From Anisakis pegreffii (taxonomy: Eukaryota; Nematoda; Chromadorea; Rhabditida; Anisakidae), in assembly GCA_035041965.1 (NCBI GenBank), contig JAPYMA010000927.1:37869-101868 (forward strand): DNA of 64,000 nt, written 5' to 3'. Both the position numbers and the translations under genes were made by a program. Shown here piece by piece: positions 1 to 18,100 of this stretch. Every line of letters begins with the position of its first letter. Position 1 is the first letter of the stretch. The notes under the pieces are model-generated. The model did no database searches. It was not told the origin of the DNA and saw only the letters and a list, made by a program, of their open reading frames with translations.

Positions 1-989
1 TTATTCCTCTTGCTAACACTGTACTCGTCGTCATGCTTCAACGAAACGACTGGCTGCAATCACTCCGACTTGATACTAATAAGAACAGAATTTGATGTTT
101 TGAATGTGCCAAGCTTATGTTCACAACACAGTAATCAATTGAGAAAAGGATAAAGAACACTTTGCGAAAATCACAATCGAACATTCATCAAACAGTTTTA
201 CAAACATCTGTTTGACTTTAACAACGCAACATCGATCCATCTCCTCATACCCAAGTCCATCTTTCTCTAGCCAACACCTAATGTTTTATGTCATCAGAGA
301 TTTTCACACAGCTAAGAATTTCTACTGCACAAGCAATTCCCATTCAAAACGATAAATGTAAATACATATACGAACATATGGAAATCACTTTATTAAAGAT
401 TATCTATCTTATTTCTTTGAACCTCATATCATCATGCATTTCGAGCTTGTCCTTTCCTTCACATTCTTGATTCTCACATTCCCATTCTTCACTTCTTTCA
501 GAAACTGGATAGAATGCCCTATATTTCCGTGATTTTCCTATCCGGAGCAATTCTCTCCCTCTAAATAGAATCCATGCGCGTTACAAAAAATTTGAACAAC
601 ACCCTCGAGTGAACGCATGCATGGACTTCAGCCTAAGCCCAAGTCCACGTCTAAACTCAAACCGGCCTATTTCCACTGCTTCTACATTAGCTGATACCAA
701 TTTGCAATTTGCCATTTCACACAACTTGACTCAACATTCCTTCTTGAAGCTGAATTACGTGCTTTTACCAACAGTTCTTCCTCCTAATGAGATGACGTTC
801 CACTTACCTGTCAATGGCCTTGCTTTTGCTACATTATGCGATAAATCAAATCCATAGCACAGAGGGCTATTAAGGTGCTCCTACCCAAATTCCACACCAA
901 ACAGTTTCTAAGCGGTAGACAGCACTGAAGTGAGACACTCAGAACCTCCAAAGGTACAGATGGAATGGGCAGCCGATCGATTTTTCCAG
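1..989. other. No gene recognised; AT-rich intergenic DNA
   Basis: Only short chance-like open frames of 60 to 82 codons are present, at 288-470 and 609-857. None shows a domain, a convincing splice-site pair or a recognisable composition. Nothing here can be supported as a gene. Confidence 0.5.
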
Positions 990-997
990 TCATCATT

Positions 998-1577
998 GAC
1001 CGAATACCCTACTGATAGAAACCGACAAGGCAAATTTTGAGTGGCTTTGATGGCCACCAATGCTTGGCTTGATTTGGTGGCCATCAATTCGATCTTCTTT
1101 CGGTTTCATCTTTTCGGTCTCGGTCGGTGTTGCAGAAGTTTGATTTTGGTTGCTTTTTAGTCGGTGGCCAAAGATCAGTGTAGGCAAAAATGGACAATAA
1201 CCACCGAACAGGGTCCTTCTGGCCTTTGTTCGGTAGCCAACGAAATATGATACTCCAAATTGAGGTTTTTTTCCATTGGATGTCATATATAATTCTCATA
1301 ATCCTTCAGATCTATCGTAATCACGTAAATACAACCGAACAATTTTCTTCGGCAGAATGATACGTGTGCCCCGAGCTGGATAGAGTGCTCCCAAGTTTCG
1401 GCTGGCGGCCATCGAAAATCGATTTTCGATGTCCGTTGATCGAAAGTGACTGATCGGTCAGCGGATTCGGAAACTCAGTTTCGGTGGATGCCGACTGAAG
1501 CCGACTGACGCTCTAGTGCAGATGGAGTGTGCTCAGAATTCACGTTGTCAATGGTCATTGATAGGGTGTTCGGTCCG
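998..1577. mobile_element. Candidate terminal-inverted-repeat element (MITE-like)
   Basis: The left end reads GACCGAATACCCTA at 998-1011. The right end reads TAGGGTGTTCGGTCC near 1562-1576, which is its imperfect inverted copy. The interior is richer in G+C than its surroundings and is full of GGTGGCCATC-like words in both orientations, plus a perfect 22-bp palindrome at 1410-1431. No transposase frame is seen and no clear target-site duplication was found, so the borders are approximate. The words GGCAGCCGATCGA just outside the left end recur inside the hAT-like element at 5.8 kb, hinting at a shared repeat family. Confidence 0.45.
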
Positions 1578-1866
1578 TGGCCATTAAAAAAATTTGTTAG
1601 TTCGTGACTCTAGTGTGAACAAAGGAAAGCCCGAAACATCACCGAAGCTTTAAACAAAGAAAATGAATTGGAAAAGTTTTCGTAATTCATGCAAAACGTC
1701 TAATAAAATTCAGTGCGTCCCTCTAATCCATATGATTGTGATTATTACTGAATGAATTCAAAAGTTACACCATAGGATAAACCAAATGAATGAACGCATT
1801 GTTATCCCTTTGAGAGTCTTTGATGATAATACATTCAGAAATGTATAATTTAGTGAATACATCATT

Positions 1867-4800
1867 TCAGTTTGTAACATTAACGAAATTAAACTCCGCA
1901 CCATATCGGTCGTCCTGAATGATACGATAACACAACTAATATGTCTTGCCGCTGTTTTGGATAATATAATGAAAGAAAGTTCGGCTATTCAGCAGCCTTC
2001 GAAACCTTGAGGATACATAGAACGAATTGAGGAGGTTGTATATGGAGTAGCGGATCAAATTCGACATGTTGTTCGAAAAAAATGCATTTAAAATTGTGCT
2101 TGCATTTAAAACTTACTATCATGTTTACATCGTATTGTTTAGATAAGTAACTCTTCCAGCCGAGCTGTTGTTGAAAGGGCCGTGAAATTAATAGATTGTT
2201 CAATCCAGGCTGAAATGTGAAATGCTATTGCACATTTTGACTTTTAAGATCTTCGACCACATTGTTGTTTATTTTGAATCTAAGAAGAAGTTTTGATCAG
2301 TTATTGAAATTCAGATAGAAATCCGCCGGAAATGACCACCCAATTGTAAGCTAGGTTGGAATCGTTTTATTAGGACAAATAACACAAACATTCGATGAAC
2401 CAACTGAGAGTCATAACGTTTTTGTCTTTAAGGGTGATATAATATGCCGATAGGACCACTCGTTGTGTGAAGTTGAATTTGTGGCAAAAGAAATTATGGA
2501 AAGTTTCACGGAATCCTTGTTAGACGGACGAGTAGTATTTTTTGAGGAACGAGTCATGCGAGATTAAGAGAAAATCGGAAGTGTTTAGGCAATTTGCTAG
2601 GGCACATGAATCACACATTACTCAACATTGGATCGGTGTCCACTCCCTAATTTTACACCCTCTATTTGTTCGGTGATACTCATTGAGTGAACAATCCTCT
2701 AACCGAGTATGATGGAAAATTGCTTTCGTTTGCCGTAACTTCAGCGATCATCAGAGCAAGCATTGAGATCGTCATAAAAATTCTCATCATCTTCCGCTGC
2801 TGATAATGTCCTGAATTTTTGCATTCAATCTTATCTGTATTGCTCTATGTGAATAACGACAAATATTACCATATTAATCTCGCTCATCAGATATGTCTGA
2901 TGAGCGAGATTAATATTGTAATATTTGTCGTTATTCACAATTACCGAAATCGAACTGAAATGAAATAGCGAACGTTGACTGAGGAATCAAGAGCAACCAT
3001 TATTGCAGTTTTCGTAATTTTGAATTGGATGAATCTTAGTTTAGGTTCAGCCTCATGCTATGACTCAGACTCATATTAATGTATGATCTCAGTCTTTTAA
3101 TCGCACATATTTTCAAGCTCCGGGCACAATGCCCAACTCTATTTTCAGCACAATTTTTGACACCTTTCAGGGGAACCCTATTGAACCTATTGGAACATTT
3201 GTATTTTGAATGAATATTTAAAGTTTCGTTTGCAATGTCAACAAATGGATACGACCCATAGTCCATTCAGGTAAGTAGTCTCAACAGCAGCGAATGCGTC
3301 AAATGCGATCGTTTTATGGGGATGAAATAATTCATTGGTTGAATTCAAGCCAATGATAGAGCATGCAATTGCGTATCGATACATAAATCATGCATTTGCA
3401 TCTCGAGATTCACCCTATTATCAGCATAATGATCTTTCAATTGCATTCATTCTAGAATGTGATTACCGCATATCAACCAAGCGTATTCGTTATTTCAAAA
3501 TAACCCCACACATTCTAATTCACTCATTTCTTGTCAGTGTAAGACACAGATAAACAAATACACTATACAATTCTTTTGAGTTACGGGAGTATCTCTTCTT
3601 ATCCTTATTTGAAATTCAGGGGTCATCTTTTCTCTCATGTGTGAAGATAATTAGTTGAAAGATTAATAATTGTTCCATTGAGACCGAAAGTGATACTTCC
3701 AATCTGTTGAAAGTTGTTTAACATAGCAGTATACCTATATTCTTAAATAAAAATATTCTCTTCACCAATGTGCTGAACTTTCCAAAAATGATGTTCTTAA
3801 AGAAAGTCGTTTTTTACCAATTCATTGAATGAATCTGATAGCACCATATATCTGATAATTGAGGAACTCGAGCTGAGGTTGATATTAGCGAACGTACAGT
3901 TTTAGTAGCGATAAAGTAGCTATATTACTGTGCAAAAGAAGCACAAAACTGAGAATAGAGGTGAGAAAAGGCTCGATTCTGAGCTCAGTAACGATGTTCG
4001 TTGACATAAGAGGAATGACACACAGGCGAATATTTATTAATCAGAAAGCATGAATGATATCAGATACGAAATGGGACGTTCAGAATCAAATGTGAGCATT
4101 TGAAAAGAGCGTATCAGCTAGCGATCAACTTACTGCCAAATAGCCATCTCAACCGACAACATCTCGAATATCATCCTATCCAGTATGTGTTTCAGCAAAA
4201 GTGTGCAGACAACGACTAATTTGCGTGAATGGATGAAACGAGAATGCTGCGTAAATTTGATACTTTCTAGACACCCCTTACGTTGATTAATGAAACTAAT
4301 GAACAAATTCATAGACGCTATTAAATAACTCATTACCACATTCTGAGAAAAAAATACTCCGAGTCCGCTAGTTGAGAATCCAGCCATATTTTCATATTAG
4401 ATACAATCTTCATGTCTTTTAATACTGTAAATGGAATACTTTTTCATCATTCAAGCATTCATTCACCACTAAAGGAGTACAATTTAATTAGTAGTTATTT
4501 TGTTACAGTGCTTCATACGTTCACGTTCGATCACTTCTATTTAGCTCGAATAGATTAATTTTAATCCAATTTTTACAATGGCAAAAAATCTTGAACGAAA
4601 CTTACATCGTATAGCTGATTGGTTTTTTTCGATGTACGCAAATGTATTTTTCGGGAAAAAAGGTTTACTGTCATCTTCCTAGATTAATTTTGTTCGTATT
4701 ACTTATGCAATATGGTGGGATTGGTCATCACACTTATGAATATCTCAAGATAAGCATTCACCTGAACTGAATATCAATAATCGATGAAAAAGGCAATAAA

Positions 4801-5074
4801 TTGACAATATTTGATCTGGTACTATAATACAGATAACATTCTCATCAAAAATCATCAATAAAAGCTCCTCTTGAGAGATACTGAGGTTGCGACGCGAAAT
4901 GATTTGCATAAAAACGACTACAGTACTATTAACATTGGCCAGCGTCCGAATCAGCATATCGATACAACTGATATTTTTTGTATTGCTCGAAATGTAATTT
5001 CCAATCGACAATATATTCATTTTGCCAATGATCTAACTCTTGCTTCCACCGTACCAACTGGTCACCCATATCAC
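1867..5074 (-). CDS. Unrecognised minus-strand gene, scattered exons
   Basis: Several exon-like pieces lie on this strand. One starts at 5074 after TTTTAG and reads GDMGDQLVRWKQELDHWQNE and on for about 40 residues. A second (4342 to 4134) has a strong TTTTTTTCTCAG acceptor and a perfect GTAAGT donor; one of its frames is hydrophobic (NVVMSYLIASMNLFISFIN). A third (2209 to 2129, 27 codons, in phase) reads PGLNNLLISRPFQQQLGWKS and on. A last one (1914 to 1867) ends DDRYGAEFNFVNVTN and a stop. The last two join in phase 0. Hydrophobic stretches would fit a multi-pass receptor, but no family is recognised. The 5' end and the joins between 5074 and 2209 are unresolved, and these could be parts of two genes. 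Confidence 0.35.
2848..2939. repeat. Nearly perfect 92-bp hairpin
   Basis: Arms of 44 bases (2848-2891 and 2896-2939) are inverted copies with a single mismatch, separated by a 4-base loop (TATG). Each arm begins TGTGAATAACGACAAATATT and ends CTCGCTCATCAGA at the loop. No gene, terminal repeat or target duplication accompanies it. It could be a small foldback element, a hairpin RNA source or an assembly artefact. Confidence 0.9.
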
Positions 5075-5760
5075 CTAAAATATGCGACATTATTATTCGT
5101 TTAATTACAAACAAGTAGATGGAAGTATGATGGAACATGACGTATGAAATCAAACTATTAGCTTACTTTGCACTTTCTTCTGTTGTGAAATACAAAGGAA
5201 TCAACAAATAACGCATTTATGTTGTTCACAGGTAAGGCACTGAGTAATCAAATCAGTGCATGTTTAACGAGTCCTCCACGAAAATGAATTCATCACCTAA
5301 CTCGAAAAAAGTTTATCTAAACGACAAATCTACCATCAAAAATTCAGACACCGTACAACAGTCCTGAACAGAAGTATTTTGTACCATAGCATACACATTT
5401 TGCTATGCCTTAATATGGCCCATCTTATGAAGAAGTATTCAGCAAAAATTATGATACCATTTCTGAACTTACTCGCTACTCCTATCCTATGAATGAATCG
5501 TAAAATGTTTATGTTTGTTTGTGATGTATTATTAAGTACTGTATGTATATTTTTTATTTACCTCGATGAAATTTATGTTTGCATTTAGCTAACTTTATTC
5601 AAATTGAAGTGCAACCTTGTTTCTCAATATTTCATCGCAGTAATTCTTATTTCGTGAAGGCGGCAAGCCCATCAAATGTGCCAATAAGTAAATGAACAAA
5701 TAAATTGAAACTGTATTATTCAATAAACTGGTAGAAATCTCTTCCATGGAGGGTTTATCG

Positions 5761-7003
5761 TAGTGTTGTGCAGGGAGAGAAAAATAAGTCGGGGACGGGG
5801 AAAGTCCCCGAAAATGGCAGCCGATCGAAAATGGTCGGGAACAGGGAGTTTTGGGGAGATAACTCAATCTTATCCCCGTCCCCGACTCTCCGAAGATGTA
5901 ACTTTGGAACTAGAGTCAGCAGGACCTTGAAAACATGAATTTTTGATGGAAAAGCATTGAAGTAAGTGATCTTTAGGCTAGAAATGCGATAACTGCAAAG
6001 GCACAATGTAATTCTATTCCCAGTATTTTATTCAATCACATGAGAAAATGGAGTTTCTGAAAATTGCAATTTTTTTAAAGGCAAAAATAGCAAAAAAATA
6101 GCATAGCAGATAGAGTTTTTAGAGTTTAGCAAAAAAATAGTTTTCGAAAAAATAGCAAAATAATAGCAAAATTTCATTGACAAAAACAAGAGAGAATATA
6201 CGCTCTACTCCTGCAGTTTTCTACTACACTCACCTATGCAGACATATTACATGTCACCGTGCAGCTCTCGAAATATTCTTAATCGTGGGAAAGAATTAAT
6301 TCACGGATTCATGAACTCAAAATTTCGTTGAATTTTGTTGCTCTTGGTTCTCATTAGAAAATGTGATTATCTTCATTAGTCTAAATAGAAATGCATCCAG
6401 ATGAGCGTGAAATAAACTAATGAAGAGCAGAATAATCAGTTGAATGTTCAATGAAATGCTACACAAAAGTTCATCAAGCTGTTGTTGCTCATGCCACCCG
6501 TCTGACTTGCATCAATTTCCCTGACAATTCATCGATGACAGATGGCAAACAACGAGGATGATTGCATATGAATGAGCTGGGAATGATTAAGGCTTGCTTC
6601 AAGATGGACCCACTATCAAAATTAATACAAATCGACCTGTTTTATCAAATCCCGAGATTCCATGATTTTTCAAAACTTAAATCCTAAGATCGGAATTAGA
6701 ACTGAAACCTTGGGATCACCTGTAAACCCTAGCTGAGACAGGATGGTAGTGGGGCTTTAAAGGTAAACATGCTGGCAAAGACCGAATTTTCAACTTCAAA
6801 TTGCTCGCAAGGGCCGGGTAGATTAGAATTTTTTTCGGGGAGTTTCGAGGAGTCTCCCTGAAATTTCGGAGAAAGCCGACAATTCTGTAGAAGTCGGGGA
6901 CGGGGAATGTCCCCGAAAATGGCCGCCATCGAAAATGGTTGGAGACGGGGATTCGGGGACGGGGACGGGGACCTCGAATTCGAGGACTCCTCGCACAACA
7001 CTA
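5761..7003. mobile_element. Non-autonomous hAT-like element with 8-bp target duplication
   Basis: The ends are 11-bp perfect inverted repeats, TAGTGTTGTGC at 5761-5771 and GCACAACACTA at 6993-7003. The element is flanked by the direct 8-bp duplication GTTTATCG (5753-5760 and 7004-7011). Terminal repeats starting TAGTG with 8-bp target duplications are typical of the hAT superfamily. Inside, a G-rich block beginning AGTCGGGGACGGGGAA occurs twice in direct orientation, near 5788-5845 and 6890-6945. No transposase is encoded in 1.24 kb, so mobilisation would need an enzyme supplied from elsewhere. Confidence 0.8.
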
Positions 7004-7011
7004 GTTTATCG

Positions 7012-9059
7012 GATAATGGAGTGAGTCAAGTATTGAAATGGTTTCTTCTTTTCGAGAATAATCAGTGAGTGCATATATATTTGATAATGAAAAACGTTTG
7101 ATGATAATTGCCAGTAATAAATGGCAGACATATGCAGTATATAGTGCTTTAATCGTTTGTCATTTCTATTGCATCTTGATGAATGCGTTCAGTACCTGAT
7201 TGCTAATCGAGTCAAATATATGAACAATGATCGCCGGCTGCTCTCGCCAACAACGAGCAATTTAAATAATCTCTTCGATTGCAAGATGTGTTTAAGAGAG
7301 ACGAAGAATACTGCATTCAGTTTTCCAGTGGAAATCATGATAATGTCGAGTGAGATCGAGAAACAAACTGACTACACCAAACACTCTTTCGCTGATATTG
7401 AAAACTCAAGTTCTGACAATGAGTTCACTTGATTCAAAATACGACACCATTTTCTAAGCTTCAACCGAATCAAACATGCCTTTTGCTTATTTTTATTGGG
7501 ACACTCAAGCTGATGTAGCGTTACGAAAGTCATTTATTTTCATTAGAGTGAAAAGCCAACTGATTTCACTGATTTTGGGCATCTTGCGTAGCATGCTTGA
7601 AAATAGCTTAATTAGTCCTCGAACGACTGGAATTTTTTCATGGCATCGGAGAGGAAGTTGACCTTTCAGACCCAGCTTTATCCATTCCACCAGTACTCGT
7701 GATAGGAGATTTTTTAATGTTGCTTTAACACGTGCTGATGCTTGTAATAGTTGTTCGGTAGCTAAGTACGAAAATAAACGAAAACATCATTCCATCACCA
7801 TGTTTCCGAGTGACAAAATAGCAAAACGACTGACCGTCTAGGGCAAGTTTTGCAACGAACTACTCGTGAAATCTACACTAGTTTTTGGATCTTGCTGTGT
7901 GATTTTCGTTTTGTGTGTGCTATGTAGTTATACCTCCTAAAGTATCCTCAGGTGATGAAATTAGTAAATGTTTTAATAATGGTGTGCAAGCACGCATGGA
8001 GTCGTTTAAACAAATGAGATGTTTTTTATGCACAACTGAAAGGCTAGTCCTCTTCGTAATCATAAATTTGCATCCAAATGTTAAAGATAACAATTTACAT
8101 TCAATGTTTCTAAGGATGCTGGTTGGTTTTCTAAGGATGCTGGCAGGAAGCACTGTTTCCCCAATCAGCTTCACCGTATGTCAAAAATGCATATTCACAA
8201 CTCATACTGAACTTTCAAATGATGTGTTGTCTGAAACGTTTGCTGACTAATTCGTTATAGATTTTCTCATTATATTTATGATGTTGATTTTATTGTTTTC
8301 TGTGTTGCTGCATCCTTGTTTCATCTTTATTGTCCAACTATAACTAAGTTGAGAAAACAAAATCATTTCCCACGGTTTGCACTTTTTGAATAGTATCTTG
8401 AAACATCAAATTTTTATTAGCAACTTTCCTGTCTGCTACTTTATTATGCTCTCACTGATCTTCACTGTCGTTTTCCTCTTTTAAACTACTTTGCAGTTCC
8501 GTATAAAAGAACGATAATAAAATTTTGCTTTACAGTTCATGCTACAATGTCCTCTGGTTTGCATTTGCTGATTGCACAGCTCGTACTACCTAATTCATTA
8601 TTCTGATGTATCTCTTGACACATTAGCAAGTTGGAATTCCATTAGAGTGACAAGTATTATCGTTTCACAGGCTTGAAAACGTCTTAATACCGACGCAATT
8701 GTCGGGCCAGAGAAGTCCGGCTCGTTACCGATGCTATAAAATGCTCAGCGTAGCGCGCACGATCCGTAAAGAAATTTTTTTTTTCCAGTTGAGGTCAGGC
8801 AAGTGAACAAAGTCACAAAGGTTCGGATCTGTAACTACAATATTGGATTACTGAAAGTTGGCACGGGTCTCTTATACCACATCGTTGTAGGAGGACTAAA
8901 CGCGAGCGAGCACTGACTTCGTAATTGCAATATTAAGATTTGACTGCAATCCGATGTAGCTTTGCGGCTAGGTTCAACAGTAGCAGAATGAGGGATAGTA
9001 GCGCGTCTTGAGAAAACTTCATATGTATCGATAGAGTGACGACATTAAAGAGCTGCTCT
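7012..9059. other. Intergenic region with two unassigned open frames
   Basis: Two plus-strand frames, 7157-7432 (91 codons) and 7915-8250 (111 codons), are the longest here. The second contains a local tandem repeat (TTTCTAAGGATGCTGG twice, near 8106-8144). Neither shows a domain or convincing splice borders, and neither is called a gene. This stretch also holds the 3' flank of the acetylcholinesterase gene. Confidence 0.35.
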
Positions 9060-15175
<6,116 letters not shown>

Positions 15176-18100
15176 CGTTTTACGTTTTCATTTTGGAGAA
15201 TGTGAACGGTTGTACTGAGTTTTACAATTATCTGAAATGTTTTTTGGCAGTTCAATGCTGTAATAAATCAAATCAAACGGACGTTGAGGAAAGAAAAATT
15301 GATTGATTAAAAAACGACGCACATCAGTGACAGTTAAATTCAATATGTTTAAGGAAATTTATTCGTGAATTCAATTAAATATTGTAAGAGGGATGCTTAA
15401 ACGTCGCCTCATTACAATCGATTTGACATACATCTCACGGGTAGAAAATCGGAATAAAGTTTAACTGCCATCTTCCAGATTGGAATGATTTGTTATTGAA
15501 AGGATGAAAATAGATTATGATAAAAATCGCAGTTGTTTTATAGGTGTACAAAAGCTAAATAAAGAGCTGAAATGAACGAAAATGCGGCGAAGTGCGATGA
15601 CGTGAAGTTGCAAAAAGAGTTCTTGACGTATGCACGAAAGTGTGAAGCTTAGCGAGGCGTAGCAATGAATGAAACGCAATTCTGTCATTACAGATCAAAT
15701 GCATTGAGTGCTCGGTGGTGGCTCTAGTTGGCTGATTTGATGCGAGATGGTGTAAAATTGCAACGAAAAAGTCAGTTGTTATCGGTTATGTCGTTTGTTC
15801 ATTTCATATCCTCTTGATCATCACTGATGTTCCAAATGGCTGCGTGCTGCTGTTACGTCATCGTACATTTACTGAAAACATGGCCGTTAATTCTGAGCTA
15901 GGTGGGGATTTTTATTTATGTATTTACTCGAATGGGCTCTATACTACTCAAAATGCTTTCCCTGCATTCATAACCATAAAATGAAACAGTTGTTCGAGTC
16001 AGCCAAACCCATGAAACATCAAAAATTTAACATGATTAATGCAATCGCAAATTTGGACATAATGGGAAATTTAACTACGGTTGGAACTGAACAAATCCAG
16101 CTTCTTATTTTAAATCATTTAATTAGCAGATAGCCAAAGGAAGAGAGTTTGTATTTGACGCCTGCGCTAAACGAAAACAGATTCTTTGCTAAGCGTGTTC
16201 CGGTAGAAAATGATTAGGTGATTTATTCTTGTCGATACAGCCTTATAAGAGTTGCACATCATTTTGCATGGGTGGACACCAACAATCAAAATTTTGCTGA
16301 CGATGGCGCTAAGTTGTTCGACCAAAGTAAAAGTATCGACGATAATTGCTGACCATATTCTTTAATTTCGGGCTTACAGCAGTTGAATTTTTCAGGATGA
16401 ATAGAAATTAGTTTAACTTAATATAACTTAATAATTAATACAATTTATGATAATATTTTTCGATGTTCGTTCATCAAAGAGAACACTTGCAAATCTTCAT
16501 CGCAATCTTTTATTCACAATAGGTAACGTTACAAGCATGCTCTGAGTAATCTCATTCCAATTTTGTTCAAATATTCGCAGTGAATCACCGTGCCCATAAC
16601 GAATTTTTAACCGTTCAAAGTGCTTGAAGAAAAACATCGTCTCCATTGATTCTAGCAATTTTTCAGTTTGATATTAACAATTTCAAATATGAATTCTTTC
16701 AAATTTCAAACCTCCTAGAATAATTTCACATTATTTGTGTGACATTTCACTCTATTCATCATCGCAATGATATAGTTAATTTACACAGGCCACAATTTCG
16801 TTCTACGGGATTGTATGCCATCTCCTGCGGAATGTGAGCTATGAGTTCATAGCTCCTTTTGGGAATTGCCTAAGGACGCCGCTCTCTGAGAGATTTTCAG
16901 TATTTCTCGAAAACTTATTACTCCGAGCAAATGACTACACGCGAAACGCACATATTTCGTTGTCGATTCCGACCCAATTTTCAATGGAAAATTGATCGTT
17001 AATGTTCTGCTGCACAATCAACGGATCGAACACGAAGATAATTAAATCATTTCATCTCGTCTACACTGCGTTATCCTTCCCAGAACTCTATGATTCAGCT
17101 TCTAAATGAATCAGTGGTTGGAATTCAAAGCTGCTTTCGCTTATTACATTTCATTGGTACGGTTGCAGTTCGGATGCTGGTTCGGTCGAATTCCTAACGG
17201 TGGCGATTTTTTTTTTGACGATTTTTTGGCTTTATTCATGTCGGCACTGTGTTCTCCAATTTTTTTCTCAAAGTGAGGCTCATCTTCACTGCAGTCAATA
17301 TTGAGGCTGATGCTCACACCGAGGCTGAAGTTGGTGCGTACGATTGCGGTGAAGTTGATGCTTATTGCTAGGCTTAGTCTGAGGTTAATGCTTAGACTAA
17401 CCTGGCTTAGGATGAAGTTCATGCCAGGGCCGCAGTCGAATCTCGGATGGGGCTAATTGTAAGGATGATCGCCATGAGGAGTCCTCTGTCGAAATTAGTT
17501 TCCCCGCTTCGTTTACCACACAATATCATACTCCACTGCGAAGATTTTTATCTCATTTATATACATGATCACAAATCTGGCATCATTAAACGAAAGCCGA
17601 AAATTGCCAATGAGATCTGTGCAACACTGCTTATATCTTCTGGATTTTATTGCTTGTTTAAAGTTTGATGTTGTTCATTATGTTTGCCAGAAACAGTTGC
17701 AAACGAAGATTGTACAACTGAAATAGAGGGAAGCGTCACTTGTTCGCATTGCAGTGGCCACTTTCTGAAGACTCTTATTTTGGGGAATAGTTTCGTATTA
17801 TTAATACTTGTACGATGTTGTACTCTGTTCATCATCGTGGCGCTAAAATTAACCAGTGTAAATTGGGAATGGATGCACAAAGCAATCAAATTCTCTAGCG
17901 GCTAGTCAGTGTTGTATCTCTTGCAACAGAAATAATTGCTGATGAGATGTGAAAGTGACAAGTCAACAACGATGCAGCAATTTATTGCTTTTTTTAATAA
18001 TGATATAAGCACGGAATCATCCATCGCGTATGGAAAAACATAAACTTCGATGGTATATACAAAAGATAATTTATGCATAATGTTTACATTCATTACAAAT

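Noticed and set aside
7915..8250. 111-codon plus-strand open frame
   Set aside because: No domain, no splice support, and it contains a local tandem repeat; composition is not clearly coding.
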